From contig JAIVEN010000014.1 of the NCBI GenBank assembly GCA_026686845.1, positions 33,688,001-33,752,000 of the forward strand: a stretch of 64,000 bases of DNA, read 5' to 3'. Below are positions 45,305 through 56,879 of this stretch, piece by piece (within the stretch, counting starts at the first letter, position 1; each line of letters starts with the position of its first letter). Below the pieces are notes generated by a model. It saw only the letters and a program-made list of their open reading frames with translations, had not been told where the DNA came from and ran no database searches. The position numbers and the translations under genes were made by a program. Origin of the DNA: Adenanthera pavonina. Its lineage: Eukaryota; Streptophyta; Magnoliopsida; Fabales; Fabaceae.

Positions 45305-45690
45305 GAAAAATTTGAACCAGATATAAAAGAAAATAAGGAGAGGCTTAAGATAATTTCCTTTACCTTAATGCAAGCTGGCTTTGCAAATTGGAAGGCTGAA
45401 TTGCACAAGCACTATCAAGCATATGCCATTGATGATGAAAGGTTGGTGAATCGACCTCCTGGCGTCAGTCCTGAGGATTAGGAGTGGCTTTTGACATTCT
45501 TCAAAACTTCCACATTTAAGGTACCTTATTATTAATTAAAAAACCTTAAATTTTTTTTTCATTCCAAGAATCTTGATCAATAACATTTTTGCTATAGGAC
45601 AAAAGTGTAAGAAACAAGGCAAACCGGCAAAAACAATTGACAAAGCATACTTGTGGTCCTGTGTCATTTGCCATGGTTGAAGAAAATGAA
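45305..45690 (+). pseudogene. CACTA TNP1-type gene (Transposase_24), exons
   Basis: Exon 45305-45520 follows an AG acceptor and reads EKFEPDIKENKERLKIISFT, ANWKAELHKHYQAYAIDDER, LVNRPPGVSPED, TAG (expected Trp), EWLLTFFKTSTFK, with donor GTACC. Exon 45598-45690 reads DKSVRNKANRQKQLTKHTCG, PVSFAMVEENE, donor GTGAGT. This is the Ptta/EnSpm Transposase_24 signature (HKHY..., RPPGVxxEDWE, NKxNRxKxxxxHTxGxxSF). A third short exon begins at 45784 (RDSTTREPPPVDRLCE). The protein assists TNP2 at CACTA ends. One stop plus later interruption make it a pseudogene. Confidence 0.88.
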
Positions 45691-45910
45691 GTGAGTTGAA
45701 TAACTTTTCATTTTGATTTCTTTCTTTTTCTTTTCTTTTCCAACTTAAAATTATTATTTGTGCTTGTAAATTATATTTCATAGAGAGACTCCACTACAAG
45801 AGAGCCACCACCAGTTGATCGACTATGTGAATTGTAGCATACAAGGAAGACTGTAGATGGGACGCGTGAGTAGGGAGATCCAACATCTCGCGAGATTCAT
45901 ATATGTGTTT

Positions 45911-48900
45911 TGTAACACCTTACCTTTATGCCTCATTTCCCATGAATTGGACCTTACTTAAGTTCATTTAATCATGTTTAGAAGCTTGAATCACTTGAGA
46001 GACTAAAATAGAAAAATTTAAAACTTTGAGTTACTGTTCATTTGGTAAGTCCCTTTTACTGACTGAACTTTAGAAATTCATAACTAATTCTATAAGAATT
46101 ATATGAAAATGACTCAAGCCTCTATAAATAGTTTAAAACATTTTCTACATGGAAAAAAGATATGAAACATGACTTTGATCAAGTGACAAAGTATTTAGCA
46201 TGAATTTCGCTGTTCATATGGTCATTTTACACTATCCCAAGATTTTGACCTCGAATTTGAGAATTTATTTCTCATTCTACCCTAGCCATTTCATGTATTC
46301 TTTATGTAATTTGAAAGCCCCATATGTTTACTTTCCAGGTGTATTTTTCTTGTAAATTTATTCAACTTATAAAAGGCATAGCATTATTTGGAATCATTAA
46401 GGGTCAAAATTTTATGCTTACAAGAGCAATTTTAGGAAAACATGTATATCTCTTATTATATATCTCCAATCACTTCCAAATTAGTGGCATTTTTTCCATA
46501 CATACACATCATTGAATTTTTGGATCTCTACACCATTTTATGCTACCTTTCAAAATAGGCAATACTTATAGGAAAAACTTACAGTTTTTTCAACCCTGTC
46601 CAATTTTGAACCCTAATTTCAAAAATTTACTATAAATCATACACTTATCTAATTTAGGTGTTATTTCACTTCATTCAAACCTTGTTCTATATATTTTCAA
46701 AACATATATGACACTCATACTAAATGCTTTGTTTTAAATAGAGTGCCTCTATTCTAACTACTACTAGTCATTTTGGACAAAATTATGCCATAGCTTACAT
46801 AATAAACTTCATAATCATAATACATGATCATTCATTGTACCAAATCCATACATAACATTTCATAGTGCTTTAAAGAACATAGTAGCACAATTGTACAGAT
46901 CGGAAAGCATGTATATGATTTTACATTATATTTCAAAATATAACATCATAGCTTGAACTTTTACATTAAACATCAATTCCCTTTCCTTTCTCTATAGCTC
47001 ACTTGACTTCCTTGCATTGCTTGGTTCTAACATAATTGTCATTTTGGAAGAGTGAGATTCATTGAATCTCAGTAGTATTACCAATTACATACATCTATCA
47101 TCATATAGTTCATGAAAAACATTTAAAAAGCACATTGTACACATAATGCCATAACATTTTATAAAAATTTCAGCAGAATTTCCTTTTACAATTTGGACAT
47201 CTCAGGGTTACAAACCCCATCAAACAACTCAGCCAACATTCAAGTAACATCATAAAACATCAAGTCATAGAGTTCATAGAAATTTGTAAGATAATATAAT
47301 ACATATAATGGAAAAATGCTACCTTAATGATCTCCTTTGCTTTTGCACTTAATTCCACCTGTTCCAAGAGCTTGCTTAGGGTTTCTTAATCTTAAACACA
47401 ACATCAAATGTCCACTTAGGCCACTGATTTCATGACCCTTTTCTTAAAGTCTCAAACTAACCCTAAAAATTAATATAGTTGGTTTTAGATTTTCTCCTTA
47501 AACCAACACTTGTTCTTAAGGTTTTGGACCATGGAGATTTCATTTTTGGCATCAAAATCATGAAATTCCAATTCTAAGATGATGCCCTGTTCTATCTGAA
47601 AAAAACAAGAAAAGAAGAGGAAATGACTTATTTTGAAATACCATCAACTATTTTCAAATCATGCTTCAAGTGTTTAGTTTGTGGTTTCTCCTAGGTTTAA
47701 TGCATAGAAACTCATAATCTCCATAACCTAGGGTTCCACCAAAGTCTAGCATGGAGAGAGGAGGAAGAAGACTCCATTAAACTACCATGAACTGAAATAA
47801 CTAGTCTAAGATAGTAAGAAAGCTTACTAAGTAGTTGCACATGGCTACTCTAGGCTTGATCTTCTCTTTCTTGTATTTCTTGGAGCTCTTCTCTCTTGTG
47901 TGCAGCTGAAAATTGTCGTCCAAAATGAGAGGGGAGAGAGGCACTTAACTCAATTTGAATACTTAACCATAGGCTTGAAGGAAAAAGATGTAATAGATGA
48001 ATAGTAAGTTTGGGTTACTTGACCAACTTTGGTTAGTTTTAATGAAATAATTCACAATAATCAAATACATAAATTCCTCCCTTGTACCTTGCTACTACAC
48101 ATCACTCCATCTAAGGGTATTATTGTCCAAAAATTCCTCCATAATTTTATCAGTCTAAAATAACCTTTATTGATAAATTTTACCCATACCGATTTATTAC
48201 TTTTGCTATAATTTGTTTCTTAATTGGTACATGATTATTCTAAATTTAAATCTAAACTAAATTTATTTTTTTGTCCCAAAATATATTTATGTTGCGTTCA
48301 GATAATATTTCTCTCTCTATACTGCCTTTTGTGGGGCCCACAATAGCTTTTTGGGTATAATAATTGTTTTTTGACTTTTAAAGCCAATTATAAATTCATA
48401 CTAACCTGGTTAACCTCAAAACAATATTCCACTGGCTCCGACTTGTTGCGAACTTTGTTTTGATTGAAATTTTCTTAATTACAAAAGTACCCTTCACTAG
48501 AATAAAATTATAATTTTAAATTCTTTCGAGTCCTTTCTTATAATTTCTCCTAGGGACTAATCTACATGAAATTCTTTCTTCTAGAGATAAAAATATAATT
48601 TTCCTATTTTTCCTTTCTAACCTTAAAAAAATGACCTTTTTGCCATTGAACCGAATCAAAAAAGTAAATTCTTATTATTTCAGGTACTTTCTCATGATTT
48701 CCAATTCAATTTTGGAATTAATTCTTGTTGAGGATCTCAATTACATTTTATCCCAATTAAGGTCCATATATAATTCCTTCTAAGAATCATATGAGAAATT
48801 AATTCCAATTAGGGACTAAGCTGGTAAAATTACCATCTTATGTATTTTTCTATCTTTTCATGCACCACACGCCACATTTATATATCTCTATCTATGCAGT

Positions 48901-48930
48901 GATATTCTTCATGCAATTTAGGATATTACA
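45911..48930 (-). repeat. 3' LTR (3020 bp) of minus-strand gypsy element
   Basis: Plus-strand edges are TGTAACACCTT and GGATATTACA. It is homologous to the solo LTR at 42665 and, in reverse orientation, to 59959-61470. Confidence 0.82.
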
Positions 48931-48944
48931 TTTCTTCTCTCCTT
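48931..48944 (-). promoter_or_regulatory. Polypurine tract of minus-strand gypsy element
   Basis: The minus strand reads AAGGAGAGAAGAAA right before the LTR start TGTAATATCC. It fixes the element's orientation. Confidence 0.75.
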
Positions 48945-49282
48945 AATAAAATTTCATTTTCAAAATTTTGCTTACTACTTATATATCTTTCTCTCTTTCT
49001 CATTATTTCCCAATTTTCAGATCACATCTTATCAGGTGAATACTTTTTTTTTTTAACTTGCTTGACATAATCCCTCAAGTCTAGCTTTTCTCTTATTTCA
49101 TGATCACTTAAAGTTACTGTGGTCTTAGTACCTCTATGGTAGTACTTCAGGTATAATAGCTTATATTAATCTCATATCTTGAGAGTATTTATTATCGCTT
49201 CTATAAGTTGGCACACATTTTCATAAAAATTTTATTGTATAAAACATATGCTACTACCTTTATTCAACCCGGCTATGTTACT
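48945..49282 (-). other. Internal 3' non-coding piece of gypsy element
   Basis: T-rich plus strand with no ORF; continuous with the sequence after 51628 once the nested solo LTR is removed. Confidence 0.6.
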
Positions 49283-49287
49283 CATAT

Positions 49288-51622
49288 TGTAACACCCCTC
49301 ATGATATTTTTTTGGGTTGTGTGCAGAACTAAATAAGACAAAGGAAGCTCAAAGTGGACTCTGGAGGAGCTTCACGCCGCGGCCTGAAGCAGGTTCGCCG
49401 TGGCGAGTGATGTCCAGTTGTTTTTGTGGAAATTTTATAGTTGCGCCGCGGCGAGGACCCCGGAGCCACGGCGAGGAGTGAAAGTTTTGTTTAAATCCGA
49501 ATCATTTCAGTCGATCGAAAAGAAAGAAATCGGAGAGAGCGACGAGAGAGGCGTCGAGGGTTTGCGATTTCCGGCGTCCAGGAGTGATTTTTGGACTGAG
49601 GGAGTTTGGATTCAAGTTGGTAAGTGTTCCCTACTCCTATCTCTTCACTTTTCTTTGGTTGGATTTGGGATTTCTCGGTGTTAAGTTGGGATTTCCGGTT
49701 TGTGATGGAATTCACTGATTGAAGTGGTTGTCTTAGGGTTGTTGAAGTGTGTTGAAGTGTGTTTTTGTGTTCTTGTTGCTTTGGTGTGAGTTTTGAAGGG
49801 ATTGTGATGTTTGGATGTTGGTATGTGTGGTTAACCAAGGGTTTATGGTATTGTTAAGGTTGTTTGAGTATTCTGAGGAAGCTAGTCGTGGGACCAGTGT
49901 TCAAGAAAGCTTGTGGAACCCGTGCAAGTGTGATATTGACGGCTTGAGGTAACCAGAAGTTTATTTTATGTGATTATATGTTGATATGTATATGTACGTA
50001 TATGCATGTTCCTTTTCATATCACGATATTGATTGTGTGTGTGTACGGTTTTCTACATATCGTGGTATGCACGGCTTGTTGATGTATGATGATTGTATAT
50101 GTTATGATGTGTAGCATCCCCATACTATTGCATGCTAGTATGTCCATATGATATATGATATTATGGTATATGTATATATGTATGTAGAGTCATGTTGGCA
50201 TGACATTGATATCATCACCACATGATTGCATAGTGAGAAATGGATGACGAGGTGATGATGATGAGATATGATGTGATAAAGATCCCTATCGCTAAATCCT
50301 CTCCATGGTAGAGCCAGGCGACAGAGGACATGATATGATATGATATCCTTATCACTAAATCCTCTCCTAGGGGGAGCCAGGTGACTATGGATTTGGGAAT
50401 GCACCTTCTCTAAATCACCATCAGTTCGTGATGGTCCAGGGGAAGTAGAGCCACGGTCTGAACTCTAGTGTAACCATTGGCCCGGTTGCATTAGGGTAAG
50501 GTGAGCTTGGTGATGTCCTGGAATCGGTCTTCACCGACTGTTGGAAGGGAATCATCCATTGAATGTCTTATGATGACGATAGCTCGTGGTTTTAGCCGTG
50601 TATGAGGGAGAACATGTATACCATTCATTAGCATTGCATTGCACGACTGTGTGGATCAGTATATATATATTAGTGTGTGTGGTTGTTCCCGGTTACTGAG
50701 ACGTCGTCTCATTCCCATCTCCCATGTCTAACCCTTTCAGGTGATGGTTCTTGCACTGGTCCGGAGAAGCCACTGGAGTAGCTGTGTGCGTGAGAATAGT
50801 TTATGTAGTATTTGTGCTTGGATAATGTAACTTGTGCCAAGTAGGATAGAGAGTTGTGTATTGAATGTATGAGATTGTCAAGATTGTTATGGATGAATGT
50901 ATGCTTGGTTATGTTTTGTGGAATGTATTATGCTGGTGTTGAGAGTGTTAAGTGTGTGGAAGTTGATATGGTTGTACTAGTGAGCTTTGAGTGATTTTGG
51001 GCCTCGGTGTTGTGTTTTAGGGCCTGTAGCCCATTTGTTAAGTGGGGTTCAAGAGGGTCAAATCTTAGAGGAGTAGTTCCTCTGAGGTGAAACCTCTTTG
51101 AACAAGTTTGTTTAGGGATTTTGGACCTGTGTGGTTGGTTGTTGAGTGACCAGTTGCTTTGGGTGGCAATTGGAGGTGATGAGTGGTGAGTTTTGGTCAA
51201 TAAGTGGCCAAAACGGTGCCAGGGGTCCAGAATCTCCATATGGAGTTGGATTGGAATGAAAGTAGTGTCTATGGTTAGAGTGGGACTAGACTGACTTATA
51301 GGAGTTGTAATCAAGTCAATCGGAGGTCGGAGCATAAAGTTATGTGCATCGGAAGTCCGCCCTAAATGTTGAAGTTGCTGATGTGGTGTATCAGCAAGGG
51401 GGCGCCACGGCGCCAGGAGTTTAGGCTGCGGCGCCAGACTCCCAGAAGCGATGTTGAGACAGGGGAGGTTGGAGCCCCGGCGGTACTGTAGCGGCCGCGG
51501 CCCCAGCCCAGTTTTTGGCGTTTTTGGGTTGTTCCGCTGTTTTGAAGCATTGGAGAGTTGTTTGGGTTGTAATTTCAGAAGTTTTGGTTAAGTATGGAGG
51601 CGTGTGGAGTGAGGTTGTTACA
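49288..51622. mobile_element. Solo LTR (2335 bp), GC-richer family
   Basis: TGTAACACCCC...GTTGTTACA is flanked by a perfect 5-bp target duplication CATAT (49283-49287 and 51623-51627). The inside has GC-rich spots with CGCCGCGGC/GCGCCACGGCGCC units near both ends (49370-49480 and 51400-51500), unlike the AT-rich host. There is no coding region; ORFs here are incidental. A target duplication around a lone LTR shows loss of the internal region by LTR-LTR recombination. Confidence 0.92.
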
Positions 51623-51627
51623 CATAT

Positions 51628-53141
51628 CCCGATCCATATTTACTTTTCCTTGTAGTAGACTCGTGGGGTCTTCATTGGATTAGAAACATTTAACACAAGG
51701 GAGGAGGCTGAGCCTTATTAGTTCATAAAAATTTATTTTATAATTCCTTTCCCACAAAAACTTTCTATTTAACTAAGCGGTAAGGCAATCTTAGAGAAAT
51801 TTTCATAACATCTTGCTAAACTTATAACAATTTTCATTTCATTTCGGGGTTTGATCTTTCCCTTATCATAACTTTCCTTGTTTTATTAGGATCTACTGTA
51901 ACCCTATGGGAGATTCTGTAACCTGCTAACTGTACTTTTGTAAGTCTAACTCACCTTTTCTAGGTTTAGCAAGTAATTTTTTTTTCACAATGCTTTAAAA
52001 ATTCTCAATTGCCTATCATGCTTTGTTAAAGATTTGGAGTACTTTAAATATTATCATCATTGAGACTACTATAAACTACTTATATTTCTATTAATGCAGT
52101 AACTGGTGGTTTGGTAAGACTCATAGTGCCTACATTTAACTATTGGCACATCTTACCTTTCATACTTCTTACATCTCTACTGCTTCCTGGTAGGTTACCC
52201 ATCCTGAAAATTTCTCCCACTTGAGCACACTTAACTGTAAAATGTTGAGAGTTCTACTGCACTCATGCAAACACTAGACTTAAAGAATGCGGCAATAAAC
52301 TTTCTTCTAAGCCATAACTAGTTCATGGAACCTTTAGATAACTTATTGCCTTAACTCTATGGCATTCAACTCCTGCTTTTATCCTTCTTTTAACATTTGG
52401 CTTAACATCCTATAATGACATATCTTTATCATTCTCTTTTTAATCTATTGCTCATGCTTACATTACCTCTTTTTACTTTAGCTTTTGTTAGCTTAGAGAT
52501 TTAATTTACCTCTATGCCTTTGTGTATAAACATATCTCTGAACCTTGTACTATGCTCATCTTTTGATAGCCTTTGAAACTTTTGGTTTTTTGTGGGTTAG
52601 GGTCTAAATAATATTAAAGCAGTGGTTACTAACTCTTTGCTCTTTAACATTTTATTTTATTTGTTCTTATACATAACCTTCTTAACTTTTTAGCCATGGC
52701 TAACTAGTGATCTAGCAATTTAGGGAAAACTTCTCAACCCTTCAAAAGTCTTTTACTAACTCAGGTAGAATCTAGACCTAGACACCTCACCATAATTCAT
52801 TTTTGCTCAATTGAGCTTCTCCTAAAAAGCTATCTCTCACCTGCCTTGCCTCGATGGTTTTTATCACACAGAGGATTTCTTTTATTGTGAGATCTTCTAG
52901 CTAAGTACTTTCTTTCATAGCTAGATTTCATACTAAACTCAACAATTAACTTTCTCAAGCTTTCAAAGTTCCCTAACTACCTGCCACAATTCAAATACCC
53001 TGGGCTCATACTTTATACCTTAACATCATAAATACATTATCTAACCTTACTTATAGAGGTGTTGAACCTTCATCTAACTCTTTAATTCATGTATCATTTT
53101 TCCTATTCATCCTTAACATTGTTTCTCAAGCATCTTTTAGC
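51628..53141 (-). other. Decayed gypsy internal region, pol not readable
   Basis: It should hold RT and integrase given gag and protease to the right, but I could not read any conserved motif in any minus frame. Probably deleted and mutated. Confidence 0.5.
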
Positions 53142-54250
53142 TTGAGCAGTAATGTAACATTTAAATTAGTCTTAGCACATGGAACACCTTTAGGGGTAAG
53201 CAAAATCAACATCTTCTTCTTAAAGTCTAGGAGGAATTTACTTGCAAAAAGCTACTTCGTGCTTACCATGGTGTTTCAACATTTTTTCAGACTGGCATTG
53301 GAGATTATGACCACATCTTCAGTAAAGGCATTCACATATACATCATATAACAAAATAGTAACTTCCAAACCCATCCTCTTAGCACAATTACTAAAAGAAT
53401 GGTTTACATCTACAACATACCTTTTGCTGAGATCAGGTGCCAAAGTGTCTCCTTTATGCTTGTAGTATGGTGTTGGCCACCTCCATAGTACCATTACAGG
53501 TATAACATCTTGACTTTCTATACCTGGAGCACACATTCTGCTTTGCTAAACATGGCCTTCCACCATAAGCCTTTTTGCATTCCTCACAAACTGAAGCTGG
53601 GTTACTCTATCTACCTCCTTTGCCATTTTTGCCTTACTTCTTAAATTCCTTGTTAATCCAAGGTTTCTTACTCTTATTCTTACTTACTGCTCCTTCCTCC
53701 ATAGTTTCCTTATTATATTAGCCAGAGGTGCTGGGGCAACATACTTATGATTCAGACTATTTTTAGGGATCCTGTTTACTTCAATCCCTGAACTAAAAGA
53801 CTAAAACTACATTGAGCATCCCTTTCTTCAATTGCGATTTCAAGCCCATTTCCAACCTTTCTACCTTTCATTGCTCAACATTGTACCGTGTAAGCTAAAC
53901 TGAGTATTGAGCCAATTAATTATACCTTGTTGCACATTCATTGACTAGCTCATTCTTATCATGGCAAATTATTATATACTTCCTTCAATCAGCCTTATTT
54001 TTCAACATATATATTGCTATTAAAGTCTTTATTTTTTACGTGTAGCCCATTATCTTGAAAATCCTTCCAAGGCTCATAGTCCAACCCTCAACTATTTGCA
54101 CGTCAAATTCATCATCAAAAGATGGAAATTGGTACTTTCTAAATCATGCAGTCATATGTTGGTGATTGGTGAATTCAACCAATTGCCCTGTAGCTGTTCC
54201 GCAGGAGCTTATTGATCTGCTTGAGGCTATTACAGTATATGTGAAGCATT
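53142..54250 (-). pseudogene. Gypsy gag C-terminus and protease remnant
   Basis: In minus-strand order: NSLNHKYVAPAP near 53750, matching NSLNHKFLTYAP in the gag at 61866-62105. Then a Lys-rich and Cys-bearing stretch SVCEECKKAYGGRPC (zinc-knuckle position, near 53570). Then a protease-like segment in the frame 53536-53276: VDVNHSFSNCAKRMGLEVTI, LYDVYVNAFTEDVVIISNAS. In gypsy proteases the corresponding text is DSGATHSFIS...FAKxxGL...YDVxVxTPxGEDVVISxxYKxC. The catalytic Asp-Ser-Gly is lost. Clearly dead. Confidence 0.72.
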
Positions 54251-55787
54251 ATAGGCTCTAGCATCCTTATGTTGTCTTTGAGTATTAACTATCTCTTGTA
54301 GTTACTCTCCATAGTCCTCTACTACTAATCCAAACAATCAAGAATCACTCGTAGGGGATCTAGACCGGGAATACCTTCATTTATTGCTACAAGAATTATT
54401 CGAGAAGTCTATTCCTATGCTGCTTATCTTTGTTGAGCACCTCTTTGTATCTTAACTATCCATATCTTGCATTTAATAATTGTAAACAATAATTAAATTG
54501 TGCTCAACAAATAATATTAACTACTTCCATCATCATTATCCTTCATCTCTTGGTCTTCTTTCTAATTTAATACTTTGCTTAATTCATATTTAGTTTGAAA
54601 ATTGCAGCCATACATCACTTCTATATATACATTTCATACATTTCATTTATACGTACATTGTCATCACATTAAACTTATTAGGTTTCCATACTAACATCGG
54701 ACTTACCTTTGCCATTAGATATTCCCATTGGATCCTTCTCTGGATCGTTCTTTGGGACTTCCAATACCTCAGCTTCTTAATGGCGTTATGCTTGGAATGC
54801 ATTGGCAAAAACACAGTTTTCCAAGTATGAAATACTTGACCTTGATACAATTTCTTAACATGGTTCTAAGACTTCCATAGCTCATGGTTCTGCATAGCAT
54901 CATGCCTTGGCTCAACCCATTCACCTTTTGGGAGCCAATAATCATGATTCCCTTAAAAAAAATAGTACTCAAGAGATTTAGAACTTGAACTTATCTTTCA
55001 GATCTAGCATGGTATTCCTTAGAATAGTTCTATCAATCATTTGGATTTGGAGTCTTTGGTTTAGTTAAGAGGAGCTACCATTCTCTCCAAATGATTCCAC
55101 TAACCCATACTTACCATAGCTCATAGTCTGATCAACCTTTTCACCTTGAGGTGCAATTGCTCACTCTGATAGGGCTACACCTGGAGACTACTACTATTAG
55201 GTCGTTCTTTGGGTTTAGGTGATCCTTTCATTCAGTGATCACTATGTGGCCATCATCACTAGAAATCATATTTGATTCAACCTTTTCTTCTGTAGAATTC
55301 TAATTAGACTTGGGCCAATTTCCAACATTTGGCTTGTTACTCATTCCTCTTTTCTAACTTACCTTTTTTTAAATCATACATTAGTTTCCCCCTTTAACTC
55401 TTTTCCTAACTATTTTTCTTCATTACTATCATTTATTCCTTATTGGCCTCTTTCATTAATTACTGGAAACATTTTGCTATTGATATTACTTTATGGGTGG
55501 GATACTTGCCTTTCTACTCATCATCACCCACCATTATATTTCTTAACTACTTTCCAGTTAGTGGCTTGGCATCAAAGAAAAATCTTAAGTTAACATTCCT
55601 ACTAAATGTTGATTAATGAGGTTCATAGCTTTTTAAAATCATCCTAGGCCATCTTCTTTCAAAGAACTATCAGTATTATAGGGCTCAGTAATCTTTCTTA
55701 TCATCTCACTCTCTTTAGAGGTCTATTGCAACCTCACAATTGGTCTACTGCGACTAGGTCATCCTCTTTCAGAGAACTATCAGTATT
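54251..55787 (-). other. Gypsy 5' internal region, no recognised gene
   Basis: Short minus frames at 54647-54972 have no family signal. Two copies of a TTCA(A/G)AGAACTATCAGTATT segment occur near 55660 and 55770, the second at the truncated LTR border, so the LTR was probably lost by recombination at this repeat. Confidence 0.45.
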
Positions 55788-56292
55788 CCATTGGGTCTGG
55801 CTTGTTGTGAGCTCTTCTATTTTGATAGGAATTTTCTTAATTATGAAAATACCCTTGACTTAGGAAAAAATTATAATTTTAAATTCTTTCAAGTCCTTTA
55901 TTATAATTTCCCACAATGACTAATTTGCATAAAATTCTTCCTTCGTGAGACAAAAATATAATTTTCTCATTTTTCCTTCTAATTTGGAAAAATGACTTTT
56001 TTTTCCCTTGTGTTAGGTTAAAAATGCAAATACTTATTCTTTCGGATACTTTTTCGTAATTTTCTATTCAATTTTAGAATTAATTTATGGTGAGGACTTC
56101 ATTTGTATTTTATCCCAATTAAGGTCCAGATATAATTCATTCTAAGGACCATATGGGAAATTAATTCTAATTAGGGACCAAGCCAGTAAAATTACCATCT
56201 TATGTTTTTTTCTATTTTTTTATGTATCCCATGCCACATTTACATATCTCCATACATGTAGTGGTATTCTTCATGCAATTTGGGATATTACA
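55788..56292 (-). repeat. Truncated 5' LTR of minus-strand gypsy element
   Basis: It matches about 48430-48930 of the left LTR (TATTCCA(C/T)TGG to GGATATTACA). About 2.5 kb of the LTR is missing. Confidence 0.82.
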
Positions 56293-56364
56293 TATTTTAT
56301 TCTTATATTTTACCCTAAGTTAATGTATAATTTGATTTCTATTATAATATTGTTCTTTAATTTA

Positions 56365-56614
56365 AGGGACACGTCCAAGAGGTTATACAAAAGCAAGAAG
56401 AAAGTCACTCCCAAATGACATTTGATGAGGTATTAGGGACTGTTCTGAGCTAGTGATCCAGATATGTCAGAAGGAAAGGCCATGGGGCACAATCTTCAAG
56501 GAAGAGAGCCCATCCTGAGGTTGGCAACCCTTGTATGGTGGCAACCCTTGTATGGTGGTATCCTTGCACCATCAAATATAAGAAGTCTAGAGAAGATTTG
56601 AGGAGGAGTGAGCA
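56365..56614 (+). pseudogene. TNP1-like gene, C-terminal exon
   Basis: Plus-strand frame KGHVQEVIQKQEESHSQMTF, DEVLGTVLS, two stop codons, then SRYVRRKGHGAQSSRKRAHP. The GxVQExxxxQE...sxMTxDEVLxxVLxxRSGYVRGxG pattern is the usual end of Transposase_24 proteins. It continues the gene started at 42145 and 45305 after removal of the gypsy insertion. Confidence 0.82.
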
Positions 56615-56879
56615 CACTACAACATTTTTGGCTTTTGACAACACTTTTTCATTGCAACAAGTGAGAAGTGTTGCCTAATGTATGAATAAGTAACATTTTT
56701 ACTTGTGTTACCTATTTATGCCCGCTATAGGCAACATAACACTTGGAAATTGTTACTTATGACAGAATAGGCAACATTTTTAACATGTTGTATGATAATT
56801 TCAGAATAGCCAATAAGAAAAATGTTGCCTATAACACTATTCTTAAAGCAACATCTAAAAATTATTCCCTCTATTAGTG
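56615..56879. mobile_element. Small CACTA-derived element
   Basis: CACTACAACATTTTTGG at the left, ...CCCTCTATTAGTG at the right. Inverted subterminal units (GGCAACATTTTT, GACAACACTTT, AAGTGTTGCC) lie inside. The flanking trinucleotides GCA and GCT differ at one base. About 265 bp, non-coding. It lies at the end of the TNP1-like exon but uses a different subterminal motif from the 14485/17834 family. Confidence 0.55.

Larger units (their letters stand above)
45911..56292 (-). mobile_element. Ty3/gypsy-type LTR element, degenerate, with nested solo LTR
   Basis: A full 3.0-kb LTR (45911-48930) lies on the left and a 505-bp matching piece on the right (55788-56292). Both end in GG(A/G)TATTACA at their right edge. 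Gag and protease remnants between them are on the minus strand, and the polypurine tract lies at 48931, so the element runs right to left. The flanks TGTTT (45906-45910) and TATTT (56293-56297) differ at one base, a plausible old target duplication. It split the TNP1-like gene: exons 45305-45842 on the left, 56365 on the right. Confidence 0.8.

Noticed and set aside
49400..49838. Plus and minus ORFs inside the GC-rich solo LTR
   Set aside because: Both strands open simultaneously in an LTR leader-like region; no protein family signal.
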